Positions 24,401 to 39,400 of a stretch of DNA of 64,000 bases are shown here, piece by piece. The notes beneath the pieces are model-generated. The model searched no databases, was not told the DNA's origin, and saw only the letters and a program-made list of their open reading frames with translations. This DNA is from Molanna angustata (Eukaryota > Arthropoda > Insecta > Trichoptera > Molannidae). The first letter of the stretch is position 1. Every line of letters starts with the position of its first letter. The translations under genes and the position numbers were made by a program. The stretch covers positions 33,420,672 through 33,484,671 of the forward strand of contig OY754977.1 in NCBI GenBank assembly GCA_963576475.1, given 5' to 3'.

Positions 24401-27400
24401 ATTAATATTTTAATCTACCAATTACTAGTTTTTCATATTGTCTATATTTTGCTATTGCCTATCACAGCAGTTGTATGCTTAAATTCTCATCTAACATAAC
24501 AGTTTTCTCAAAATATGAGATTTGGTAACGCAAGTCTCGATGTCTCTGTATTTTATTTATTTATTTATATAAACACTTTATTGTGCATATCATTTTTTGC
24601 CAGTACAGATGGCGGAATTATTGCCTAATGGCAATTATTCTAATGTTATTAACGAAATAATTTTGTCTATATTTTAAGCAATTTGCGGGTTAATTGGTAT
24701 ACCCACAGACAGGCTGTGCCTTGTGGGATTTTTAGCATGGTTGCTTTGTTATGATTGATATTATTGTCGACCGCCGTGGCACAGTTGGTAAGCCGTTCGG
24801 TTTCTGTGCGGGCGTCCTGGGTTCGATTCCCAGCAGAGGAGAAATTTATTTAAGTTCATTTCTCACGCAAATATTGCTTCTCTGGGCTGGAAACACTGGT
24901 TAGTTGGAAGAAATTGCCATTCGGCAATAAACTCGCCACTTGCACAGGGTGCAAGGAAGTGTCCATTATTATTATTATTATTATGTTAATATGTATTGTG
25001 TATTAACCGTGTGCCAAATCTTAAATAAATAAATAAATGTCTTTATTGTATTTTAGGAACAAATTGTATCGATGACAATGAATGTCTGTCCAATCGTAAC
25101 GTTTGTGGAAATGGTACATGTTCTAATGTTGAAGGTGGATTTGAGTGTCAGTGCAGTTTGGGTTATACTCCTGGACCCATGCAGGTACAATAATTTATAT
25201 AGTTGACATTTTATTTTTATTTGTTCAGTATATTTTGAAATTGATTAAGGAATTGTATCAATATATCTAAGAAAGCTAAAATTGCCATATACAATTAAAT
25301 TGTAGCAGAAGGGAATGTAAGAATTTGAAATATTAGATTTGTGTGATGATAATGATCAAGCAAGATGAATCCATGTTTGTATAGACAGAATTGGATGTGG
25401 TCTGTTCTCTCTGCCATTTTAATTACCTTAAGTACTACGATCTTATAACTATTAAATGTTATTTTCAGACTTGCGAAGATATAAATGAATGCCGTGAACT
25501 TGTAAACCATTGTGCCTTCCGTTGTCACAATGTTCCCGGATCATTCAGGTGTACTTGTCCATACGGATATGCACTTGCTCCAGACGGTATACATTGTCAA
25601 GGTTTGTGTTTAAATTTATTGATTCAAAGTTATTAATTAAGTTATGGATTTCACATGCTTTGTACACAAAGCAATATCTGATGTATGCAATGAGACATGA
25701 AATTGATAGAAGACCTATAAAAGTTAGATGAAAGTAATGGAAAAGGATAGTATCATACCTCCATGAAAAAGATAGTATCATACCTCCATGAAAAGGATAG
25801 TATCATACCTCCATGAAAAGGATAGTATCATACCACCATGAAAAGGATAGTATCATACCTCCATGAAAAGGATAGTATCATACCTCCATGAAAAGGATAG
25901 TATCATACCTCCATGAAAAGGATAGTATCATACCTCCATGAAAAGGATAGTATCATACCTCCATGAAAAGGATAGTATCATACCTCCATGAAATCAATCA
26001 TTTTTATCAAATAAATTAGCATTGTTTTTGACTTAATATCAATTCAGTTGTAAAATTTAACATTCAAATTCAAAGGAGACTATTTTTTGTTTGTTTGTTT
26101 GTTTGTTTGTTGGGTGTGTTTAACTAGTCCTCTTGTAGACTATTTGATTATTCTCAATTTCAGATGTGGATGAATGCAAAACACCAGCCAACAACTGCAA
26201 ATATCAATGCAAGAATCTTGTGGGAACATTTATGTGCATATGCCCTGAAGGATTCACTCAGGTATCCATCTTTATTGACTTGTTACTTTTATGTAAGAAA
26301 TGAATACTAATCTAATATGTGTAAAATGAAGACTAAGAAAATATATTGGAATCTGAACCTTACTTGAGATGTAGATGCTTCTGTAAAAATGGATTTCATT
26401 GGGAATTTCCAGTTTATACAAATCTTCTTCCTATACTCTTCCCAATTCTTCTGCGGTCGACCCCCCTGGTATGCAATCGTCAGACTTTTTGATCTTGCGC
26501 CAACTCTCTGGTTAGTTACTCCTCCCTCAGCTCCCTCTCAATATTTGCCCACCATGTGGCCTGTGGACGGCCTCTAGTTCTGGACTGAGTGGGTACATCT
26601 AGTTCGAGTTTAACCACATAATTGTCATATCGTCTGGTAATGTTTTCGTACCATCGGATACGATAACTTTAATAATTATGTTGGTATACCAAGAATTGTC
26701 TATTGAGGAGAGCCTTGGAGGTTCAAATAGGATGAAGTTGTCTATAAGCGAAGAATTACTGACGATGTGTTTCATCATCATCATTGGCGCTACAACCCTG
26801 TGTGGGCCCTGGCCTCCTCCAGAATCCTTCTCTATCCATCCCTGTCCTCCACCGCTCTCCTCCAGTTTGCTATTCTGATCGCCTTTTTGTCGTCTTCTGT
26901 ATCGTCCAGCCATCTTAGTTTGGGCCTGCCTCTACTTCTGCTCTCTGGATTGGTATTAAGAATCTTTTTGGGGATACAATCATCATTCATCCGGCTGACA
27001 TGTCCCAACTACTGCAGTCTACATACTTTTATGACTTGTACAATGTTGGGTTCGTCATATAATCCCTATAGTTCATGATATTATCGCAATATTGCCATAT
27101 CGCCAAATTAAGTTTTTCTAATCTAATATATAAAACCAATTATTAAGAAACGGCAAAAGAAAACAATCTGTTCATACTCATTGTAGTGGCAATCATAAAA
27201 TATGTGTACCTATATGTAAACTGCGTTTCACTTTTTAGTGTGCATGGTAATGTTGGTACGACTGTCAGTCAGTTTAATAAACTGAATAATGTTGCCATAT
27301 ATCTAAATTATGTTCCTTTAATCTCGTATTCACAACTTAATAATAAGAAATTTTAAAAGGATAAAGAATTTTAAAAGGTTAAAGAAAGGGCAAATACTTT

Positions 27401-30400
27401 TACTGCTATATAAATGTGTCATTCGTATCAGATTTATATTTATACATTGAATGTGTTTAGGATACTCAATTTATGTACCAATACCCTGGCCTATAGTCGT
27501 AGCTTGTGTCAGCTCTGTATATTACTCACTCTGTGGATTTGACACTATTTGTTCTTGAATTGAAAATAAATTGGCCCCTTGATAAAAGTCTGTTTTATTT
27601 TTTAGGTTGGTATGACAGACGAGTGTCAGGATGTTAACGAGTGTGCACTAAACAGTGACCTATGCCGAGATGGTGTCTGTATCAATACGGAAGGTGGATA
27701 CACATGTGAATGTAATACAGGATTTGAGCTCAGCTACGATGGAAAATCCTGTATCGGTAAGACTTTTATGATCATGTTACATATATACAAGTTTCCAGCT
27801 GTCGTAATATAAAACAATTACAGCACATAACTAAAACTATCAGCCCCCATGGAATTATCTTGAATCATTAAACAGCTATATAAAAACACCTATTATGATC
27901 ATGTTATATACAAGTTTCCAGCTGTCGTAATATAAAACAATTACAGCACATAACTAAAACTATCAGCCCCCATGGAATTATCTTGAATCATTAAACAGCT
28001 ATATAAAAACACCTATTATTATTTCAATTATAGAAATTATATGTTTATTTTCTGTTATTTACATGTATATAATATAATTTAGATATGAATCATATTTCAA
28101 GTCATAGAAAATGGTAGATACGAGCTATTGTCGAGCGTTTTTGAATAGGATGGAATGTTGTAATTATATTTAATTTATTGACAGACAATTCTTGGTGGAA
28201 TGCCATTTAAAATTATTAAAATGAAACCAATGTATAATTATTCCACTTATTAATTTTGTTGACTACGGCTAGTTTCGTGCAAAGCACATTTACGAGTAGT
28301 ACCAATACGGAAGTTAAAATTATATTTATACAAGAGGCAAGACATAATATATCGAAAACAGTTGAATATGGAGCCAAGTTTTTAAACGAAATGTAAATGT
28401 ACAAGAGAATTTTTTAATTTTCAATAGTATTTTAAAAAATTTTCTTTTGTACATTTACATTTCGTTTAAAAACTTGGCTCCATATTCATTTTTTTTTTGA
28501 TATATGGTCAATTTTGTCTTGCCTCTTGTATAAATATAATTTTAAATTCTGTATCGGTACTACTCGTAAATGTGCTTTGCACAAAACTAGTCGTAGTCAA
28601 TAAAATAAATAAGTGGAATAATTATATATTGGTTACATTTTAATAATTTGGAATGTTGTATATTTAATGTTTCTTCCTTGGATAGTTGATGTATGAAATT
28701 TGAATGTTATTAATATTGTATCGGCTTATCTTTTTTTATTACAACAGATAGAAGGTTGGGCATCTGCTATCGCCGTCTATCAGCCGGTCGCTGCGTCGCC
28801 CCACCACCGGGATCTGGAGGACAGGTCGGTCCATCCACAAGAGCCTCCTGCTGTTGTTCCACTGGCGAAGCCTGGGGACCCAGATGTGAGAGGTGTCCAC
28901 CGCAAGACTCGCAGCAGTACAGGGAGATGTGTCTCTCTCAAGGGCTTACCATCGATGGACTGGGTTAGGATTCTCAATCACTTTTTGATATAAGACTGAA
29001 ATGTTATTTGTTTGACAGTGGAAGTATGAATTTATTTGAGATTGCAATATTATTTAGAACTCATTTTTATAATATTTTCAATATATGGCAACAAAGTAAA
29101 TATTTATTGTAAAGAATAAAAAACGATTATTTGATTTTAAGTAGGTGCATACTTATTTTATGGCTCGATAGCTATTTTGTTCAATAGCTAATATCTTCTT
29201 AGGAGGAAATAGCTATGGACACCGTTAAATATTTTTCTAGAATTTAACAAATATTAGTATTTACAAGGTATTTACTTTATTTTAGAGGTAAGGAATTGAG
29301 TATAAAAATCGATTTTAGTCATAAATTATATTCTTACAATATTTAACAAAGTATCATACACTCGAAAGTTAAAGATATAATATGATGTAAAAAAAATCTT
29401 TACTAAGCGGAATCCTTTGTTGAACTCAGCAGTAAACTTATAGCTTATGCAAGTTTCAATATAAAATTTTTGTGCTTTATTTATAAATTTTTTTTTTGTT
29501 TAATTCTGTAATACTTCAAAGAATCAAAAAAATTTTTTTTTCTGTTTATTCAGACATTGACGAATGCCACATGATGCCGGATATCTGCATGAACGGTCGC
29601 TGTATCAACACCCTGGGATCGTATCGCTGCTCTTGCAACCGTGGCTTCAAGGTGGACGCCAGTGGAACACACTGCAGAGATATCAACGAGTGTGCGCAGA
29701 GGCCTTCACCGTGCAAGTTCTCCTGTCAGAACACAGAGGGCTCCTTCCTGTGTTCCTGTGCTCCAGGATTTGTACTCAATCCAGGTAATCAGTTCATTCT
29801 CTCTCTAGTCACCATCAAACACAGCAATAGGAAAGGTGTGCCATGTTAATCGAGCGAACAAAACAAAATTTCTGTGATGGCGCTTTTGCAGTGGCTAGTC
29901 CATCTTCATGGTACTCCACAGACTAAGACAAATAAACAAAGTTACGACTTTCAAAAAGTAACTAAAGATACACCTTTTTAGAAAATCACATGAAAACAAC
30001 TCAACTCAACTCAATATGTCCTATTCTGATTCGTTTCACAGTACGAAAACGTCAGTAACCAACGGGCGACCGTGGATAAAAGGATTTTATACGCGCTGTG
30101 ATGTAATGAGTTCTGTATAAATGCAAGCAACTTTTTTACATTTCTCATATACTAAAATTCAGACGGATAAATTTAGACGAATCAGAATTGGACATACTAT
30201 GGTTTTAAATAAGGCTGGGGTACATAATATAATGCATTATTTTCAGGTAAAATGTTACACACTATTCAAATATATAGAATCTTCAAAAATTACATCGATA
30301 AGGGAACTCAATAAGAAGGCATTATTAGTGAACGTTGCGCAAGCGCATAAAGTGATCACGTAAACCAACCGATGACAGGTCGTAAGCCCTGTAGGTCCCT

Positions 30401-33400
30401 CGAGTTCCTGGTTCTTCTACAATATCCCTACTTCGTCTCTATTGAGATGTTGAAAAAATGTTTATCAATAAAAATATCATTTGACTCCCGCAAAGGAAAA
30501 AAAATCCAATGTTTGCGTATATGCAATTAAAAAAGAATATTCGAACTAATTGATGTTAATATGAAGTCAATCGGACTTATATTTTGGGCTGTAGAGAGGA
30601 CACAAAAAAAAAAACAACGTAAATGATGAAATCATAGAGAAGAAATTAAAAGTTTTCTATGGAAAACTAATGAGCTCTAGGTCTATGCATTTTACACATA
30701 TGATGTAAATATGAAGTCGATTGGACTTACAGTTTGGGTTGTAGAGAGGACACAAAAAAAATAATTCCATCCCCCGAACGCCGTACACATTACATACAAA
30801 CACATCACAACGAAACTCACAGTGTGCACTCTCTACATGATACCCATTGAGAAATTGATGTAAGAAAAATATTCTGAAAAATTGTGAAATCATGACTCCA
30901 ATATTCCATAGTGTGGAGAGTAAAAATATAAATATTAATAATATTTAGTCATTTTGTTATGCCTGTAGATGGAGTGTCCTGTAGTGATATTGATGAGTGC
31001 GCTCTCAACTCCCATACATGTCATCAAGAGTGTACCAACACGGAAGGATCATACGAATGTAGTTGCCGTCCTGGATATAAACAACATGGTGATACGTGTG
31101 TTGGTAAGCAATACCATTATTCTCTATTATTATCTATGTAATTGTTAAATATTACTTTCTATTGACTGATTTCAATTAGTATTGGATTGTTTCTTGGGCA
31201 ACTAACAGAACTGTGTCAAATATTTATTTATTCAATATGCACCTAATTATCATCTCTGATCATCTCACAGATTCAACAAAAAATATAATTCAAACTGTTT
31301 CTCCACCGGAAATTGAACACGGATTAGTGCATGTTGGATACAGCGAGAAGGGAATATTGCACCTAACTGGTGGCGAACTTCTTCCTTCTTTCTTCAATAT
31401 GCACCTATTTATCATCTCACAGATTCAACAAAAAATATAATTCAAACTGTTTCTCCACCGGAAATTGAACACGGATTAGTGCATGTTGGATACAGCGAGA
31501 AGGGAATATTGCACCTAACTGGTGGCGAACTTCTTCCTTCTTTCTTCAATATGCACCTATTTATCATCTCACAGATTCAACAAAAAATATAATTCAAACT
31601 GTTTCTCCACCGGAAATTGAACACGGATTAGTGCATGTTGGATACAGCGAGAAGGGAATATTGCACCTAACTGGTGGCGAACTTCTTCCTTCTTTCTTCA
31701 ATATGCACCTATTTATCATCTCACAGATTCAACAAAAAATATAATTCAAACTGTTTCTCCACCGGAAATTGAACACGGATTAGTGCATGTTGGATACAGC
31801 GAGAAGGGAATATTGCACCTAACTGGTGGCGAACTTCTTCCTTCTTTCTTCAATATGCACCTATTTATCATCTCACAGATTCAACAAAAAATATAATTCA
31901 AACTGTTTCTCCACCGGAAATTGAACACGGATTAGTGCATGTTGGATACAGCGAGAAGGGAATATTGCACCTAACTGGTGGCGAACTTCTTCATTCTTTC
32001 TTCAATATGCACCTATTTATCATCTCACAGATTCAACAAAAAATATAATTCAAACTGTTTCTCCACCGGAAATTGAACACGGATTAGTGCATGTTGGATA
32101 CAGCGAGAAGGGAATATTGCACCTAACTGGTGGCGAACTTCTTCCTTCTTTCTTCAATATGCACCTATTTATCATCTCACAGATTCAACAAAAAATATAA
32201 TTCAAACTGTTTCTCCACCGGAAATTGAACACGGATTAGTGCATGTTGGATACAGCGAGAAGGGAATATTGCACCTAACTGGTGGCGAACTTCTTCCTTC
32301 TTTCTTCAATATGCACCTATTTATCATCTCACAGATTCAACAAAAAATATAATTCAAACTGTTTCTCCACCGGAAATTGAACACGGATTAGTGCATGTTG
32401 GATACAGCGAGAAGGGAATATTGCACCTAACTGGTGGCGAACTTCTTCCTTCTTTCTTCAATATGCACCTATTTATCATCTCACAGATTCAACAAAAAAT
32501 ATAATTCAAACTGTTTCTCCACCGGAAATTGAACACGGATTAGTGCATGTTGGATACAGAGAGAAGGGAATATTGCACCTAACTGGTGGCGAACTTCTTC
32601 CTTCTTTCTTCAATATGCACCTATTTATCATCTCACAGATTCAACAAAAAATATAATTCAAACTGTTTCTCCACCGGAAATTGAACACGGATTAGTGCAT
32701 GTTGGATACAGCGAGAAGGGAATATTGCACCTAACTGGTGGCGAACTTCTTCCTTCTTTCTTCAATATGCACCTATTTATCATCTCACAGATTCAACAAA
32801 AAATATAATTCAAACTGTTTCTCCACCGGAAATTGAACACGGATTAGTGCATGTTGGATACAGAGAGAAGGGAATATTGCACCTAACTGGTGGCGAACTT
32901 CTTCCTTCTTTCTTCAATATGCACCTATTTATCATCTCACAGATTCAACAAAAAATATAATTCAAACTGTTTCTCCACCGGAAATTGAACACGGATTAGT
33001 GCATGTTGGATACAGCGAGAAGGGAATATTGCACCTAACTGGTGGCGAACTTCTTCCTTCTTTCTTCAATATGCACCTATTTATCATCTCACAGATTCAA
33101 CAAAAAATATAATTCAAACTGTTTCTCCACCGGAAATTGAACACGGATTAGTGCATGTTGGATACAGCGAGAAGGGAATATTGCACCTAACTGGTGGCGA
33201 ACTTCTTCCTTCTTTCTTCAATATGCACCTATTTATCATCTCACAGATTCAACAAAAAATATAATTCAAACTGTTTCTCCACCGGAAATTGAACACGGAT
33301 TAGTGCATGTTGGATACAGCGAGAAGGGAATATTGCACCTAACTGGTGGCGAACTTCTTCCTTCTTTCTTCAATATGCACCTATTTATCATCTCACAGAT

Positions 33401-36400
33401 TCAACAAAAAATATAATTCAAACTGTTTCTCCACCGGAAATTGAACACGGATTAGTGCATGTTGGATACAGCGAGAAGGGAATATTGCACCTAACTGGTG
33501 GCGAACTTCTTCCTTCTTTCTTCAATATGCACCTATTTATCATCTCACAGATTCAACAAAAAATATAATTCAAACTGTTTCTCCACCGGAAATTGAACAC
33601 GGATTAGTGCATGTTGGATACAGAGAGAAGGGAATATTGCACCTAACTGGTGGCGAACTTCTTCCTTCTTTCTTCAATATGCACCTATTTATCATCTCAC
33701 AGATTCAACAAAAAATATAATTCAAACTGTTTCTCCACCGGAAATTGAACACGGATTAGTGCATGTTGGATACAGAGAGAAGGGAATATTGCACCTAACT
33801 GGTGGCGAACTTCTTCCTTCTTTCTTCAATATGCACCTATTTATCATCTCACAGATTCAACAAAAAATATAATTCAAACTGTTTCTCCACCGGAAATTGA
33901 ACACGGATTAGTGCATGTTGGATACAGAGAGAAGGGAATATTGCACCTAACTGGTGGCGAACTTCTTCCTTCTTTCTTCAATATGCACCTATTTATCATC
34001 TCACAGATTCAACAAAAAATATAATTCAAACTGTTTCTCCACCGGAAATTGAACACGGATTAGTGCATGTTGGATACAGCGAGAAGGGAATATTGCACCT
34101 AACTGGTGGCGAACTTCTTCCTTCTTTCTTCAATATGCACCTATTTATCATCTCACAGATTCAACAAAAAATATAATTCAAACTGTTTCTCCACCGGAAA
34201 TTGAACACGGATTAGTGCATGTTGGATACAGCGAGAAGGGAATATTGCACCTAACTGGTGGCGAACTTCTTCCTTCTTTCTTCAATATGCACCTATTTAT
34301 CATCTCACAGATTCAACAAAAAATATAATTCAAACTGTTTCTCCACCGGAAATTGAACACGGATTAGTGCATGTTGGATACAGCGAGAAGGGAATATTGC
34401 ACCTAACTGGTGGCGAACTTCTTCCTTCTTTCTTCAATATGCACCTATTTATCATCTCACAGATTCAACAAAAAATATAATTCAAACTGTTTCTCCACCG
34501 GAAATTGAACACGGATTAGTGCATGTTGGATACAGCGAGAAGGGAATATTGCACCTAACTGGTGGCGAACTTCTTCCTTCTTTCTTCAATATGCACCTAT
34601 TTATCATCTCACAGATTCAACAAAAAATATAATTCAAACTGTTTCTCCACCGGAAATTGAACACGGATTAGTGCATGTTGGATACAGCGAGAAGGGAATA
34701 TTGCACCTAACTGGTGGCGAACTTCTTCCTTCTTTCTTCAATATGCACCTATTTATCATCTCACAGATTCAACAAAAAATATAATTCAAACTGTTTCTCC
34801 ACCGGAAATTGAACACGGATTAGTGCATGTTGGATACAGAGAGAAGGGAATATTGCACCTAACTGGTGGCGAACTTCTTCCTTCTTTCTTCAATATGCAC
34901 CTATTTATCATCTCACAGATTCAACAAAAAATATAATTCAAACTGTTTCTCCACCGGAAATTGAACACGGATTAGTGCATGTTGGATTCAGAGAGAAGGG
35001 AATATTGCACCTAGCTGGTGGCGAACTTCTTCCTTATTTCTTCAATATGCACCTATTTATCATCTCACAGATTCAACAAAAAATATAATTCAAACTGTTT
35101 CTCCACCGGAAATTGAACATGGATTAGTGCATGTTGGATACAGCGAGAAGGGAATATTGCACCTAACTGGTGGCGAACTTCTTCCTTCGTCTGGGAGGTC
35201 TTCACGGAAGGCACTCACTATACCTCTTGTATCACAACACAAAATATTGATAAAAGACACACCACTTCCAAACTCGGTTTGGGTATATTAAAAGGACGCA
35301 CGGCGCGTAGTATTTAGTTGATCAACACGAAAGGACACGGAATATTTATAGGACGAAGATCGCGATCCACTTCCACGCCGGTGATGTTATAAGACCCATT
35401 GGTCCTGTTCAACCCCGGACGCAGCTGCAACGTGGGACAACACAAATATCCCCTATCAAGCGAGTACAACCACTACCCCTAAGAGTCCAACCACATTCGT
35501 GGAGGCCCGTGAATCAGCAGGGGTTACCCTCCCAGCAGCTCCACGAACAACAGACTGCCACAGGGAGCCATCGCCACGCCCGTAGTACTTTCAGTTCTTC
35601 GATTTCCACACCAGGCGCAGCGTTGGCTGCACCTGTCTCGTCATCAACTCGGGTACCGCCGAGTGGGTCGTGTCGACCAATCATCACGGGGGGCTCCTCC
35701 ACCCCTTAGTACTCATGTTGGCGAATTTCAGGTACACCACCGGACAGTACTTTCAGTTCTTCGATTTCCATCGCCCGGTGATGCAGACTTACTCATCGCC
35801 ACGTTTGATGAGTCACTGCCGAGCGAGGCATTAAGGCGTCTGCCCTCCTCTTCCATAGGTAAGAATTGAAGGGGGCACAGGGGGCCCAGAATCCTAGGGT
35901 GGGGCTGCAGCCACCCCCAACTTTACTGGCTAGGCCCCTATGGCCACAACCTAGCCCCAAGGGAATATGTATATTTCGAGCGTATTGAAACTATTTTACT
36001 TCTTCAACTGTCAGTGACGTATGACAACAACGAGTTGTAGACGATTGTATATACAGCTGATTACTCATGTAGGTAGCAATATTTTTGGGAGAGGAAAAGG
36101 TTGGGAGTGTTGCCACATTTACCGAACATTGCATATCAATTAAAATTGCTCAGATCTAACAAGAAATGCAATGAAAACAGATTCTTTTACAACGGGGAGG
36201 GTATTGGTGTCGACCAATCCATATTCAACAGAAAAAATCTATTTTAATACCTCCAGGATCAGCGCTCTTACTCTCGACTGCCAAACCAATCCCAAATCGA
36301 TCCGATTCGCTAAGAACCTACCTTTGTAACGGAGAATAATGCGGTAGGAAGGTATGTTTTAATAGTAATAGTCGTTAATTTGAATTTGGGATCAGAATTG

Positions 36401-39400
36401 AGTTTAAAGAGTAAGGCTACTGAGTTGTAAATGAAAACATAATGAAATTTAAAACTGTACTCTCTTATAATCTAGTTGCACCCGCCCAATAACAAGTTGT
36501 CTCCAGAATGTGGCAACTTGTTATTGGGTGCATGTTAAATAATTACTTGACATAGTACAGCTGTTAGTTGCCTGAGAAGCTACATACATTAAAACAAGAA
36601 ATGAAATATTTATTTTATCTATGATTTTTGTTTCCAATCTCCTATTATATTTTCACTGTTGAATTTTATATTTATAGTTAGGTTAGGTGCGAGTGAGGAC
36701 GGATATCCTAATGACGAAAGGTGTTGTGACATACCATCAGTTGCTCTACCTCTCACATTCCTCCACTTTACTATTTTTATTCCTACAGTTCCTCCCCCAT
36801 CTCAGTCATTATCCTTGTTGCTTTAGTCATTTTTTTTTTTAACTCATATAACTTTTAGTTTTTAGTATATAATATTAATCTTTTTTCAGAATCAACTGTA
36901 AATACCTACTTTGTGGACAATTTTTTGGCCTTGATTAATTATTCATTGTTTTATGTTCATATTAGTTAATAATGCTGTTATTGTCTGAAATAAACCAAAT
37001 ATTTTTAATTTATTTTAGATGTAAACGAGTGCGCTTCGGAAGTTGGTTTGTGTCCATCGCCTGGTAAATGTATCAATACTTTGGGAAGCTTCAAGTGTGT
37101 TTGTCCGAGGGGCTTTAGAGTCGACTCAACAGGTAAATATTATTTTATGTACAAACCAACGCTGCTCATCTGAAACTTAATCTGTGCTAAAATATAACTT
37201 CATCCTTTTAAAAATTTTCTAATTGTTATTCATTTATTTTAGGAACTTACTGCACGGACCAAGATGAATGCTTGGATGACACTAAATGTGACGCTAACTG
37301 CCAAAATCTTGTTGGAGGTTATCGCTGTGGATGTCCTGAAGGTAATTAATTATATTGAACACAACAAAAAATAAATATGTAAAATTTAGTATATCGTCAA
37401 AAAGTCAACCTTCCGTCTCTCAGAACTTGACTATACATACTTAACTGTCTGCATAATTCTAATTATTGCCCTTTAGGACGTGTTGGTGTAATAATTGATA
37501 ATTTTCTTAGGTGGAACGGCCATATCAATATATTTACAAAGAATATTAGGAACTTGGACATTGTATATTGGACAAAGAAAAATTAAAAACTATTTATTTT
37601 ACTTTAGTGCAATCACTTCTCTCTTATTATATTTACAAAGAATATTAGGAACTTGGACATTGTATATTGGACAAAGAGAAATTAAAAACTATTTATTTTA
37701 CTTTAGTGCAATCACTTCTCTCTTATTATATTTACAAAGAATATTAGGAACTTGGACATTGTATATTGGACAAAGAGAAATTAAAAACTATTTATTTTAC
37801 TTTAGTGCAATCACTTCTCTCTTATTATATTTACAAAGAATATTAGGAACTTGGACATTGTATATTGGACAAAGAGAAATTAAAAACTATTTATTTTACT
37901 TTAGTGCAATCACTACTCTTTTATAATATTGTTCAAAAATAAAATTCTTAAAGTTATATACAAAAAATATTCATTCTCCATCCAAGCTTCTCTATAGGGA
38001 ATGTAATATATAAAACATTTATACATAATATTATTACACAAATGCTTTTTAAATTTTTTAATAATATTAACTTTGCTGAAAGGACACAACAAATCTTCCC
38101 TAAACTTTATGACAGTCTATACTTTAATATTCTTCCTTACTACATAAAATCATACAATTCCTCACTCTTATTTAAAAAAAAGGTCAAAATATTTGTATTG
38201 GCTGAGGATTGCAAAAATATTTTTTCGTCATTAACCTTCTTCTGTTGAACTATTTTTTAAATTTAATTAGCAATAGTCATGGTTGCCCTATATATATTTT
38301 GTTTTTATATTTATCATTTGCATTTTTAAATATTGTTGCAAGTAATGTTATTAGTACTCAACTGGTGACTTAAGTAACATATTGTTTTGTCATTTTGTGT
38401 CATTTATGTCTTTCACTAATGTGACTTTATTTAACCTCCTATCCTAGTTAGTGAGGTTGGATACATTTTACATATATCAATTGTAGTACATGAAATGTAT
38501 CATTTTATAAATAAAGAAATAAGTATCAATACGTCCTTGACAACAACAGACAAAGACTTGTGGATTAACTGGAGTGTTTTAAAATAACTATATTAGATAT
38601 ATTATTTATACAATAACATAATGTTGAAATGTATTTAATTATTATTATTATTAATGTTAAAGGTTTCATTCCACATCCATCGTTGAAGAAGTGTATAGAC
38701 GACAATGAGTGTTCGTCTAACCCTTGTGTCGGAATGGGTCACTGTTTCAACGTTCAGGGATCATATCGGTGCGGATGTCCGGACGGTTATCAGTTTGACA
38801 ATATTCACCAAGTCTGCTTGCAGGTATATCTTAATATACATATGTACTTCACATATTATTGTAATTAAAACAAGAGATTTCAATCATTAAAATATAATAA
38901 TATCAGTAAATTTAAATAGATTATTACAAGAAATGGATTAAAAATAGAAATCAGGTTTTACCGTTCTTTGCTTCAATCTATTTACTTCATTTTTTTAATT
39001 TTTACTAGGTACTATGTTTTAGTGAAAGGTAAATTTATATACTTGGATTCTCGAGTATCATATTTATTTTATTTATTTATTTATTAAGAGTAAAAACAAT
39101 TACACATCACACATACACATACATTTTTGTTTTCTTAATAATAAAGTTGATTTATATGTGCAATCACAATATTTCCCATAGATAAGTTTAGAGATTAAGA
39201 TTAAGATTATTACGTGCTTAGAGATTAAGATAAAGATAAAAGTAATAAGATATAAAAAATCTATGAATATTGAAAAAAACATATTATGATGTATTAAGTA
39301 TAGTTTGGAATACACAAGAATGACATTGTATAAAAAACACTTGTATAACATCACTTCCTCAACAGTGCATTTCAGCCATACTCAGGTCCTTTTGAATATA

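Noticed and set aside
24769..24845. tRNA gene
   Set aside because: Boxes A and B are present, but the acceptor stem does not pair and a SINE body and (ATT)n tail follow. The similar stretches at 20.3, 50.95, 53.3, 58.0 and 58.5 kb are likewise SINE heads.
35509..35869. Short GC-rich coding genes
   Set aside because: Short overlapping frames inside a repeat block; kept only as a possible element remnant.
36675..36690. Telomeric TTAGG repeat
   Set aside because: Only two adjacent TTAGG units; chance occurrence.
37495..37926. 143-codon repeat protein gene
   Set aside because: The open frame results from a 99-bp repeat period in an intron; no start context or conserved domain.
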